Made by a program: the position numbers and the translations under genes. Shown here one piece after another: positions 26,674-35,192 of a stretch of 64,000 bases of DNA (position 1 is its first letter; every line of letters starts with the position of its first letter). Location of the stretch: positions 310,001 to 374,000 of the forward strand of contig NZ_JANZNT010000001.1 in the NCBI RefSeq assembly GCF_025153455.1, read 5' to 3'. The notes beneath the pieces are model-generated. The model did no database searches. It was given only the letters and a program-made list of their open reading frames with translations, and was not told the origin of the DNA. This DNA is from Sphingomonas sp. BGYR3 (GTDB taxonomy: Bacteria; Pseudomonadota; Alphaproteobacteria; Sphingomonadales; Sphingomonadaceae).

Positions 26674-29659
26674 CCGGGCGCGCCCCGGCCTGTACACCAT
26701 TCCCATTCACCGGGCCTTTGCCGACGCGCTGGCCGATGGCCTGCTTCGCCGGTTCGGGGACGATCCGATGATGCTGGCCCGCACGCTGGTGCTGGTGCCC
26801 AACAATCGCGCCCGGCGATCGGTGAGCGATGCGTTTGTCCGGGCCAGCGGTGGAGGACTGCTGCTCCCCCGGCTGGTGGCGATCGGCGATCCCGAACTGG
26901 ACGAGGCGGTGGGCGTGATGGCCGATCCCGCCGATGCCGACGACCCGCCGCCCCCGGCGGTCGACCCGCTGACCCGGCGGCTGATCCTGGCGCGGCTGGT
27001 TCAGGCGGCGCAGGCAAAGGCCGGTCGTGCCATCGATGCCGTGGAGGCCATGCGCCTGGCAGGGGAGCTTGCCCGGACGCTGGACCAGTTGCTGATCGAG
27101 GAACTGAGCCCGGCCGCGCTGGATGCCATCGAGCTGCCCGATGGCCTGTCGGAACATTGGGAGCGGTCGCTGGCGCTGTTCCGCGTGGTGGCCGACCAAT
27201 GGCCGCGCGAGCTGGAGCGGATGGGGCGCATTGACCTGGCCCGGCGGCGCGCGCTGCTGATGGACGGTCTTGCCCGTCGCTGGCGGGCCGAGCCGCCGGC
27301 AACGCCGGTCTGTGCGGCCGGGATTACTGCGTCAGCGCCGGGGATCGCCCGGCTCCTTCGCGTGATCGCGGAGTTGCCGCAGGGCATGGTGGTGCTGCCG
27401 GGACTGGCGACCGAGATGGACGCCGAACAGTGGCAGGCGCTGGGGCCTCACAAGCCCGATCCCGATACCGGCCGTCGAAAACCGTCCATCGAAACGCATC
27501 CCCAGTTTCACCTGAAGCTGCTGATCGATCGGATGGGCGTTGCGCGCGAGGAGTTCCGGCTGTGGCGGGGCGGCAGCGAACATGACGCGGCGCCCCAGCG
27601 CAGCCGCGCCGTCGCCACCGCCATGGCCCCGCCTCGCTTTACCGAGGAATGGATCGACAAGCGCCCCGATGAGCGGCGCCTGGCCGGCGTGGCGATGGCC
27701 AGCCTGCCGACACCGGCGGACGAGGCACAGGCCATCGCCCTTGCGCTACGGGAGGCGCTGGAGGAACCCGGCCGCACCGCGGCGCTGGTGACGCCGGATC
27801 GCGCGCTGGCACGCCGGGTTGCCGCCCATTGTCGGCGTTGGGACATCATCGTTGACGACAGTGCGGGCCAGCCGCTGTCCATCCTGCCACCCGGAACGCT
27901 GCTGATCGCTCTTGCCGAGGCGGTGTCAGAGCGCTTTGCGCCGGTGCCGCTGTTGGCGCTGCTGAAGCATCCACTGGTTCGGGCCGGTGAGGATCGGCTT
28001 GCCTGGCTCGAGGGGGTGCGCGCCCTGGACCGGGCGCTGCGTGGTCCGCGACCGGCAGCGGGCCTGGCCGGGATCGACCGTCATCTGGCGGAGCCGGCCG
28101 CCCGTCGAGAGGAAACCGAACTGCGTCAGCGGGCGGCGGCGTGGTGGCAAACGGCGCGGCCGTTGCTGGAACCGCTCGCCAGCATGGCCGATGGCGGTCC
28201 AGCGCCGCTTCGCGTGCTGCTGGCTGCCCTGCGCGAAGGGGTGTCGGCGCTGGCCGGGGATGCCGTATGGGCGCGGGCCGATGGCCGGGCGGCGGCCGAA
28301 CTGATCGGCGCGCTGGAGGCAGAGGGCGATCATGGCCCGGCGCTGATCGAACCGGGGTCGCTGCCCGCAATGCTGCGGCTGTTGATGGACGAACAGGCGA
28401 TCCGCCCGCCACAGGGCGGGCATCCGCGCATCGCGATCCTGGGTCTGATCGAGGCGCAGTTGCAGACGGCCGACCTGATGATCCTGGGCGGCATGAACGA
28501 GGGCGTCTGGCCGGCCCGGCCGGCGCCCGATCCATGGCTTGCCCCGCGCATCCGCGCCGAGCTTGGCCTGCCGGGCCTGGAGCGGCGGATCGGCCTTGCC
28601 GCGCATGACCTGGCCGGGGCGCTGGGCGCGCCGGAGGTGATCCTGACCCGTTCGGAACGGGATGCGACCGCGCCCACCATCCCTTCGCGCTTCTGGCTGC
28701 GGCTGGAGGCACTGACGGCGGATCAGCGGGCGGCGGCGGAGCGCACGCGGGCGGCGATGCTGACTGCGTGGACGCAGGCGATCGACCGCCCGGCTGCGCA
28801 TCGCCCCGCCGGGCGACCGGCCCCGGCCCCGCCGGCGGCAAACCGGCCACGCCGGATCAGCGTCACTGAAGTCGACCGGCTAAAGGCCGATCCCTATGCC
28901 TTTTACGCGCGCCGGATGCTGCGGCTGGAACCGCTTGATCCGGTGGACGCGGATGTCAGCGCCGCATGGAAAGGGACCGCCGTCCACGCCGCGTTCGAAC
29001 GCTGGGCCAAACAGGATCTGGCGCGCCCTGATCGGTTGCGCGATCATGCCGAGGCGCTGTTTACCGCCGAAACCACCCATCCGATGATGCGGGCGCTGTG
29101 GCGACCCCGTCTGATGGAGGCGATCGCATGGATGACCGATCAACTGATCGCGCAGCAGGCCGCCGGTCGCAGCGTGCTGGCCGTCGAACAGGGCGGCAGC
29201 ATTGAATTTGAGGGCGTGACCCTGACCGGACGGTTCGACCGCGTTGACCGGGATGCACAGGGCAGATTGATCGTCATTGACTACAAGACCGGGATGCCGC
29301 CATCGCCCCGCGCGATCCGTGCGGGGTTCAGCTTTCAGCTGGGCCTGATCGGGCTGATGGTCGAACGCGGCGGCTTTGCGGGCATTGGCGGGGATGTGAC
29401 CGGGTTCGAATATTGGTCGATGGCCAAACAGGGCAGCAGCGGGCAGTTCGGGTACATCGACAGCCCGGTCGATCCGGCCAAGCGCGATCCCATTTCATCC
29501 GAGGATTTCGTGCCGACCGCGGCAGCGGGTTTTGCCGATGCGGTGCGCCATTGGCTGACCGGCGATGAACCATTCAAGGCAAAACTGCATCCCGATTATG
29601 CCCGTTATGCTGATTACGATCAGTTGATGCGCCGCGACGAATGGTGGGGCCGTGAGTAA
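26666..29659 (+). CDS. addB: Double-strand break repair protein AddB
   Basis: A 997-residue protein of the alphaproteobacterial AddB type. It is the partner of AddA in the helicase-nuclease that resects double-strand breaks and loads RecA at Chi-like sites. The N-terminal region (TLVLVPNNRARRSV) is a UvrD-like fold lacking clear Walker motifs, typical of AddB in this class. The C-terminal PD-(D/E)XK nuclease is visible as GRFDRVDRDAQGRLIVIDYKTG-type residues in the last 160 amino acids. The ATG at 26666 overlaps the murU stop, and the gene end overlaps addA by 8 bp. Confidence 0.93.
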   Translation: MADRARPGLYTIPIHRAFADALADGLLRRFGDDPMMLARTLVLVPNNRARRSVSDAFVRASGGGLLLPRLVAIGDPELDEAVGVMADPADADDPPPPAVDPLTRRLILARLVQAAQAKAGRAIDAVEAMRLAGELARTLDQLLIEELSPAALDAIELPDGLSEHWERSLALFRVVADQWPRELERMGRIDLARRRALLMDGLARRWRAEPPATPVCAAGITASAPGIARLLRVIAELPQGMVVLPGLATEMDAEQWQALGPHKPDPDTGRRKPSIETHPQFHLKLLIDRMGVAREEFRLWRGGSEHDAAPQRSRAVATAMAPPRFTEEWIDKRPDERRLAGVAMASLPTPADEAQAIALALREALEEPGRTAALVTPDRALARRVAAHCRRWDIIVDDSAGQPLSILPPGTLLIALAEAVSERFAPVPLLALLKHPLVRAGEDRLAWLEGVRALDRALRGPRPAAGLAGIDRHLAEPAARREETELRQRAAAWWQTARPLLEPLASMADGGPAPLRVLLAALREGVSALAGDAVWARADGRAAAELIGALEAEGDHGPALIEPGSLPAMLRLLMDEQAIRPPQGGHPRIAILGLIEAQLQTADLMILGGMNEGVWPARPAPDPWLAPRIRAELGLPGLERRIGLAAHDLAGALGAPEVILTRSERDATAPTIPSRFWLRLEALTADQRAAAERTRAAMLTAWTQAIDRPAAHRPAGRPAPAPPAANRPRRISVTEVDRLKADPYAFYARRMLRLEPLDPVDADVSAAWKGTAVHAAFERWAKQDLARPDRLRDHAEALFTAETTHPMMRALWRPRLMEAIAWMTDQLIAQQAAGRSVLAVEQGGSIEFEGVTLTGRFDRVDRDAQGRLIVIDYKTGMPPSPRAIRAGFSFQLGLIGLMVERGGFAGIGGDVTGFEYWSMAKQGSSGQFGYIDSPVDPAKRDPISSEDFVPTAAAGFADAVRHWLTGDEPFKAKLHPDYARYADYDQLMRRDEWWGRE

Positions 29660-32600
29660 CCTGCGCCCGCTGCCCGTCCTGATGGATGAACAGGCGCGTG
29701 CCACCGCGCCGGACAGCCATGTCTGGCTGTCGGCATCCGCAGGGACCGGCAAGACGCAGGTGCTGTCCGCCCGCGTATTCCGCCTGTTGCTGGCCGGCGT
29801 TCGCCCAGATGCGATCCTGTGCCTGACCTTTACCAAGGCAGGTGCGGCCGAGATGGCGGAGCGGATCAATGCTCGCCTGGGCGCATGGGTCCGGATGCCC
29901 GAGGCGATGCTGCGCAAGGAGCTGTTCGCGCTGGGCGAGGATCATCTGTCGCCCGCCTTGCACGCCCGTGCACGAACGCTGTTTGCCGAGGTGCTGGATG
30001 CGCCCGGCGGCGGCATCCGCATTCAGACGATCCACAGTTTCTGCCAGAGCCTGTTGGCCGCCTTTCCGCTGGAGGCGGGGCTGATGCCGGGGTTCCGGCC
30101 GCTGGAATCGCGGGAGGAAGCGGTGCTGGCCCGCGATGCGCTGGCGGCAATGCTGGTGGAAGCAGAGGCGGCGGGCGACCGCACGGTGCTGGATGCGGTT
30201 GCAGCATTGAGCCTGAGGCTGGGCGAGGGGGGGGCGGAATCGTTCCTTCGCTCTTGTGCCGCTGCGCCAGAGGCGATGGATGCCCTGCCCGATCCGATTG
30301 GCCCGTGGCTGCGCGAACGATTGTCGATCCCGCCCGGCGACGTCGAGGCGGCCATCGCCGCCGAATGTTCGACCGAATGGCTGGGGCTGGCCGAGCTGGC
30401 GCGGCTGAATGCTGAGTGGGGCACCAAAAAGGGGCTGGAACGGGCCGATCGCATCGCCGCCTGGCTGGCGCGCAGCCCCGCCGACCGGGCGGCATCGCTT
30501 GGCGACCTGCACCTTGCCTGGGCGCGCAAGGATGGCGAGCCAGGATCGACCGCCAAGGGGCAGGTGCCACAGGTGGATGGCTATCCCGACCTTGCCGCAC
30601 GGTTGTTCGACCGGTGCAGCGGGCTGATCGGGTTGCGCGCGCAGGCAAGGTTCGCCGATCTGCTGGCCGATGGCCTGGCTGCCGGACGGCGCTATTCCGA
30701 CGGGTATCGAGCGGCCAAGCGGCGGTTGGGCGCCGTGGATTTCAGCGATCTGATCCGGGAAACCGGCCGCCTGTTGCAACAGCCGGGGATCGGCGAATGG
30801 GTCCGGTACAAGCTGGATCAGGGCACCGAACATATCCTGATCGACGAGGCGCAGGACACCAACTGGGACCAATGGTCGATCATCCGGGCGATGGCCGACG
30901 AGTTTTTTGCAGGTGAGGGCCAGCAGGCGGCGGGCACCCGCACCCTGTTCACCGTCGGTGATTATAAACAGGCGATTTTCGGGTTTCAGGGGACGGACCC
31001 CCTGAATTTCGCGCTGGCCCACCGCCATTTCGAGCGGCTTGCGGAACCGGATATGGCGGTGGAGCGGGATGCGCCGCAGCTGCCGTTCGAAACCCTGGCC
31101 CTGACGCATAGTTTCCGGTCGGCGGAACCGATCCTGACGTTCGTCGACCGGGCGATCGCAGTGCTGCCGGACGGAGCGATGGGCCAGTTTTCGGACATCA
31201 AGCCGCACGGGACCCATGTGCAGGGGCCGGGGCTGGTCCGGCTGTGGCGGCCCGTGACGCAAGGCGGCACGGAAGAGGGCGAAGAAGGCTGGGTGGACGA
31301 TGCCACCCGGGCGCTTGCCAAGCGGATCGCCGGATGGCTGCGCGACGAGATTGCGTCGGGCAGGGTCGAGCCGGGCGAGGTCATGATCCTGGTGCGCAGT
31401 CGGGGCGAGCTTGCCGCGCTGCTGGTCGCGCGCCTGTATGAAGCAGGCGTGCCGGTTGCCGGGGTCGACCGTCTGCGGCTGAACGCGCCGCTGGCGGTCC
31501 GCGACCTGTTGGCCGCCATTCGGTTCGTCCTTCAGCCGGACGACGACCTGTCACTTGCCAGCCTGCTCGTCTCTCCGCTGATGGGGTGGAGCCAGCAGGA
31601 ATTGCTCGACCATGCGGTGCGCAGCGACCGGGTGACGTTATGGCGTCATCTGCGCGACACCGCACCGCCAGAGCGGATTGCGCCGCTCTATGCGATACTG
31701 GCCCAAGCCGATTTCACGACGCCGCACCGGTTCCTGGAACAGATCCTGTCCGGCCCGATCCAGGGGCGGCTGCGCCTGCTGGAACGACTGGGCGAGGAGG
31801 CGCGCGATCCGGTGGAGGAGCTGCTTTCCGCCGCGCTTCAGTTCGAGGGGCTGGCAACGCCCAGTCTGCAGCGGTTCATCGACTGGTTCGACCGGGGCGA
31901 GGTCGAGGTGAAGCGGGACGCCTCCCAACCCGGCAATGCCGTGCGGGTGATGACGGCGCACGGGGCCAAGGGGCTTCAGGCGCCGTTGGTGATCCTGGCC
32001 GATGCGACGTCCGATCCCGACCGCAGGCCCGACCGCGGGTTTCAGTGGGAAGTGGAGCCGGGGATCAAGCTGCCCCTGTTCCGCCCCAAAAAGGACGAGC
32101 GGGGCGAGGCGCTGACCAGCCTGATCGAAGCGGCAGGGCGGCGCGAGCTGGAGGAGCATTGGCGGCTGTTCTACGTCGCGGCGACCCGCGCCGAACGGGA
32201 GCTGGTGATAGCCGGCGCACTCGGCCCTGCGGCAAAGGGCGAAGTGCCGCGCAACAGCTGGTACGCCCTGTCCGCACAGGCGTTCGACGCGCTGGGCATC
32301 CCGCCGATCGAAGAGGGTGCTGCCGAGCGATGCTGGGGCATGGATGGCCTGTCCGGACGGCACAAGAGCAGGGTCGACGAGGATCATGTTCCGGCCACCC
32401 GCGCTGACCTGCCCCCCTGGGTCGGCCGGCCAGCGCCAGCCGAGGCGCGGCCGCCACGCCCGCTGGCGCCATCGTCGCTGGGGGAAGATACGGTGGCCGA
32501 TCCGCCGCCAAGCCCGGCGATGCGCGAGGCCGCAGCGCGTGGCCGACTGATCCACGCGTTGTTCGAGCGGTTGCCGGCGGTTCCGGCCGACCGGCGGCGG

Positions 32601-33083
32601 GCGGCGGCAGATCGCTGGCTGGACCGGTCGGCGGGCGTTGCCGATGCGGATAACCGGATCGCGATGATCGAGGACGCGATGCGCCTGATCGATCATCCCG
32701 ACTATGCCGACCTGTTCGCCGCCGATGCGCTGGCCGAGGCACCGATTGCCGCCGTGGTCGACGGGCTGGTCGTTGCCGGTACCGTCGACCGGCTGCTGGT
32801 CGGGCCGGACCGGGTGCGGATCATCGATTTCAAGACGGGCCGCCGCGTCCCCGCTAATGTCGGTGAGGTGCCGGCCTATCACCTGAAGCAGATGGCGGCC
32901 TATGCCGCTGCGCTGTCCGTCATCTTTCCGGGGCGTATCGTGGATGCCGGCCTGCTCTATACCGCGGGTCCGGCGTTGATCCCGCTCGATCCCGAGCTGC
33001 TGGCCCTGCACAAGGCGGCCTTGGGCGATCCGCAGCAAAGCTATGCCGACGCGCTGCTTGAGCCGGGGGCGACACCGTCCTAA
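29652..33083 (+). CDS. addA: Double-strand break repair helicase-nuclease AddA
   Basis: A 1143-residue UvrD/RecB-type helicase with a C-terminal nuclease domain. Walker A is SASAGTGKT near residue 30, motif Ia is LTFTKAGAAEMAERI, Walker B is HILIDEAQDTN, and later helicase motifs include VGDYKQAIFGFQG and MTAHGAKGLQ. The nuclease motif is VDRLLVGPDRVRIIDFKTG. With AddB it forms the AddAB complex, the counterpart of RecBCD. The GTG start at 29652 overlaps the addB stop, so the two are probably made in equal amounts. trxA follows 38 bp later. Confidence 0.95.
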   Translation: MSNLRPLPVLMDEQARATAPDSHVWLSASAGTGKTQVLSARVFRLLLAGVRPDAILCLTFTKAGAAEMAERINARLGAWVRMPEAMLRKELFALGEDHLSPALHARARTLFAEVLDAPGGGIRIQTIHSFCQSLLAAFPLEAGLMPGFRPLESREEAVLARDALAAMLVEAEAAGDRTVLDAVAALSLRLGEGGAESFLRSCAAAPEAMDALPDPIGPWLRERLSIPPGDVEAAIAAECSTEWLGLAELARLNAEWGTKKGLERADRIAAWLARSPADRAASLGDLHLAWARKDGEPGSTAKGQVPQVDGYPDLAARLFDRCSGLIGLRAQARFADLLADGLAAGRRYSDGYRAAKRRLGAVDFSDLIRETGRLLQQPGIGEWVRYKLDQGTEHILIDEAQDTNWDQWSIIRAMADEFFAGEGQQAAGTRTLFTVGDYKQAIFGFQGTDPLNFALAHRHFERLAEPDMAVERDAPQLPFETLALTHSFRSAEPILTFVDRAIAVLPDGAMGQFSDIKPHGTHVQGPGLVRLWRPVTQGGTEEGEEGWVDDATRALAKRIAGWLRDEIASGRVEPGEVMILVRSRGELAALLVARLYEAGVPVAGVDRLRLNAPLAVRDLLAAIRFVLQPDDDLSLASLLVSPLMGWSQQELLDHAVRSDRVTLWRHLRDTAPPERIAPLYAILAQADFTTPHRFLEQILSGPIQGRLRLLERLGEEARDPVEELLSAALQFEGLATPSLQRFIDWFDRGEVEVKRDASQPGNAVRVMTAHGAKGLQAPLVILADATSDPDRRPDRGFQWEVEPGIKLPLFRPKKDERGEALTSLIEAAGRRELEEHWRLFYVAATRAERELVIAGALGPAAKGEVPRNSWYALSAQAFDALGIPPIEEGAAERCWGMDGLSGRHKSRVDEDHVPATRADLPPWVGRPAPAEARPPRPLAPSSLGEDTVADPPPSPAMREAAARGRLIHALFERLPAVPADRRRAAADRWLDRSAGVADADNRIAMIEDAMRLIDHPDYADLFAADALAEAPIAAVVDGLVVAGTVDRLLVGPDRVRIIDFKTGRRVPANVGEVPAYHLKQMAAYAAALSVIFPGRIVDAGLLYTAGPALIPLDPELLALHKAALGDPQQSYADALLEPGATPS

Positions 33084-33121
33084 GTTGCATTCCAAGCAAG
33101 TTGCCAGACAGGAGAAACCCC

Positions 33122-33442
33122 ATGGCCACCAAGGCCGTTTCCGACGCCAGTTTCGAATCCGATGTCCTGACCGCAGAAAAGCCGGTGCTGGTCGATTTCT
33201 GGGCCGACTGGTGCGCGCCGTGCAAGATGATCGCGCCCGCTCTGGAGGAGCTGTCGGAAGAACTGGCCGATCAGGTGACCATCACCAAGGCCAATCTGGA
33301 CGATGCCCCGTCCAAGGCGGCGGAGTTCGGCATCCGGTCGATCCCGGCGCTGATCCTGTTCAAGAACGGTCAGGAAGTCGCCCGGTTCAACCGCGCGGCC
33401 CCCAAGCGGGAACTGGCCGCATGGTTGCAGAGCGAGCTGTAA
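33122..33442 (+). CDS. trxA: Thioredoxin
   Basis: A 106-residue cytoplasmic thioredoxin. The redox site is WCAPCK (Cys31, Cys34), with Ala in place of the commoner Gly. The cis-Pro segment RSIPALILFKNG and the C-terminal helix are typical. An AGGAG element 7 bases before the ATG supports this start over one seven codons upstream. It ends the divL-addA gene run; thioredoxin next to addA is common in alphaproteobacteria. It reduces disulfides in ribonucleotide reductase and other proteins. Confidence 0.95.
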   Translation: MATKAVSDASFESDVLTAEKPVLVDFWADWCAPCKMIAPALEELSEELADQVTITKANLDDAPSKAAEFGIRSIPALILFKNGQEVARFNRAAPKRELAAWLQSEL

Positions 33443-33466
33443 TCCGATCCAGCCGGGGCTGAGCAA

Positions 33467-34687
33467 TCAGCTCCGGTAATCGGCGTTGATGCTGATATAG
33501 CCATGGGTCAGGTCGCACGTCCAAACGGTCGCGCGGCCTTCGCCCAAGTTCAGGTCGACGCCGATTTCGATTTCGTCGCCCTTCAGATGCGCGGCCACCG
33601 GGGCCTCGTCATACCCCTCTACCGCCAGGCCGCCGGTCGCCACCTGTACCCCGCCGAACCGGATGGACAGCTTATCACGCTCGGCCGGCTCGCCTGCCTT
33701 GCCAACGGCCATGACGATCCGGCCCCAATTGGCGTCCTCGCCCGCGATGGCGGTTTTCACCAGCGGCGAATTCGCGATGCTGAGCGCGATGCGGTGGGCG
33801 CTGGCGTCACTGGCTGCGCCCTCCACATCCACCCGGATGAACTTCCCCGCACCCTCGCCATCGCGGACGACCAGGTGGGCGAGTTGCAGGCACAGGTCGG
33901 CGAGGGCCGCGGCAAACGCATCGGCGCCGTCGCTGTCGTCATCGATCAGGGGCGCATTGCCCGCCTTGCCAGTGGCAAAGGCAAGGACCGTGTCGCTGGT
34001 CGATGTGTCGCTATCGACCGTGATGCACGAAAAGCTGGCGCGGTTGGCGGCGCTCAACGCGCGCTGCAGGAACGCCGGATCGATCACCGCATCGGTAAAG
34101 ATGAACCCCAGCATCGTCGCCATGTCCGGCGCGATCATGCCCGAACCCTTGACGATCCCTGCCAGCGTCACCGTCCGGCCATCCACCACGGCCCGGGTCA
34201 CCGCACCCTTGGCAAAGGTATCCGTCGTCATGATCGTCGCCGCTGCATCTTCCCAGCCACAGGGCGCGGCGGCAAAGGCGGCGTCCAGCCCCGCCTCTGC
34301 CCGGTCGATGGGCAACGGCACGCCGATCACGCCGGTTGAGGCGACGAACACGTCGGATGGCTGGCAACCAAGATGCCCAGCCACCCGCGCGGCAATCGCC
34401 TCCACCGCCATGCGCCCGCGATTGCCGGTGAACGCGTTGGAATTCCCCGCGTTGACGACCAGCGCCCGTGCGCGGCCCAGCACCAGCGCATTGCGGCACC
34501 ATTCCACTTCCGGCGACGGGCATTTGCTTTGCGTCGTCACCCCGGCCACGGCGGTGCCGGCATCCAGTTCAATATAGGTCAGGTCGCACCTGTCCCAATT
34601 CTTATACCCGGCACGGGCGATGCGCGGGACGGCCCCGGCAATGGCGGGGATTTCCGGAAAGGGGCGGGCGAGCGGTGAATGGTCCAT
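33467..34687 (-). CDS. argJ: Bifunctional ornithine acetyltransferase / N-acetylglutamate synthase
   Basis: A 406-residue enzyme of arginine synthesis that moves the acetyl group from N-acetylornithine to glutamate. The self-cleavage site KGSGMIAPDMATML is intact, with Thr191 as the nucleophile that becomes the N-terminus of the beta chain. Other family segments are STGVIGVPL and TVDSDTSTSDT. The ATG at 34687 is chosen because homologues begin near this point. argC lies elsewhere in the window (60437-61363), so arginine genes are scattered. It converges with trxA and diverges from a small exported-protein gene. Confidence 0.95.
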   Translation of the reverse strand: MDHSPLARPFPEIPAIAGAVPRIARAGYKNWDRCDLTYIELDAGTAVAGVTTQSKCPSPEVEWCRNALVLGRARALVVNAGNSNAFTGNRGRMAVEAIAARVAGHLGCQPSDVFVASTGVIGVPLPIDRAEAGLDAAFAAAPCGWEDAAATIMTTDTFAKGAVTRAVVDGRTVTLAGIVKGSGMIAPDMATMLGFIFTDAVIDPAFLQRALSAANRASFSCITVDSDTSTSDTVLAFATGKAGNAPLIDDDSDGADAFAAALADLCLQLAHLVVRDGEGAGKFIRVDVEGAASDASAHRIALSIANSPLVKTAIAGEDANWGRIVMAVGKAGEPAERDKLSIRFGGVQVATGGLAVEGYDEAPVAAHLKGDEIEIGVDLNLGEGRATVWTCDLTHGYISINADYRS

Positions 34688-34797
34688 GCCGGGCGTGATT
34701 ACAGGCTGGAAACCGGGGTGCAAGCCGATCAGCGATTTCCGTTGGACGACAGGTCGTTCGGAAACTATGTCGGACGCTGTGTGTATATACCGCACGG

Positions 34798-35079
34798 ATG
34801 CGTAACGAAGGGCGTGCCTTGAACCTGTTGCTGTTGCTGACCGCGTTGCTGACCGGCCTGTCCGGCACGATGGCGGCTGGCCAGCCGATCGGTCACGCCG
34901 CGATCGAGGCGCGCCAGCAAACCGTGATTTCGGTGGTGGCTGAGGTGGCGCAGGCGGTGACGTCGCGCCCCTGGCTGGCGCTGATCGGCGGCCCGGTTCC
35001 GGCCCTGACGCTGGATGGTGCCGGCGTGATGCTGGGCGATCAGCGGGCGCTGCTGCGCGGCGAGCGCCGCCTGATTTGA
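34798..35079 (+). CDS. Small putative exported protein, function unknown
   Basis: A 93-residue reading frame between argJ and secA. The N-terminal part has a strongly hydrophobic Leu-rich segment (LNLLLLLTALLTGLSG) that looks like a signal peptide or membrane anchor, followed by a short soluble part I do not recognise. An in-frame TTG at 34819 with AAGGG 6 bases upstream is an equally good start and would give a cleaner signal peptide of 86 residues in total. A weak terminator follows the stop. Promoter candidates upstream include TTGGAC-N18-TATGTC (34742-34771) and a TATATA box near 34784. Confidence 0.55.
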   Translation: MRNEGRALNLLLLLTALLTGLSGTMAAGQPIGHAAIEARQQTVISVVAEVAQAVTSRPWLALIGGPVPALTLDGAGVMLGDQRALLRGERRLI

Positions 35080-35087
35080 GTTTGCGC

Positions 35088-35109
35088 CGGGGCGATTGAC
35101 CCCGTTTTT
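35088..35109 (+). terminator. Weak terminator before secA
   Basis: A 5-bp stem, CGGGG / CCCCG, with a 7-nt loop followed by TTTTT, just after the stop of the small exported-protein gene. The short stem suggests partial read-through into secA. Confidence 0.45.
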
Positions 35110-35192
35110 CCGATTAGCCGCGCCGGATGTCGGCGCCGTTCGACCGCGGGGAACGCCTGCGGTCCACTCATGATCACAGACAGGAACACGTC

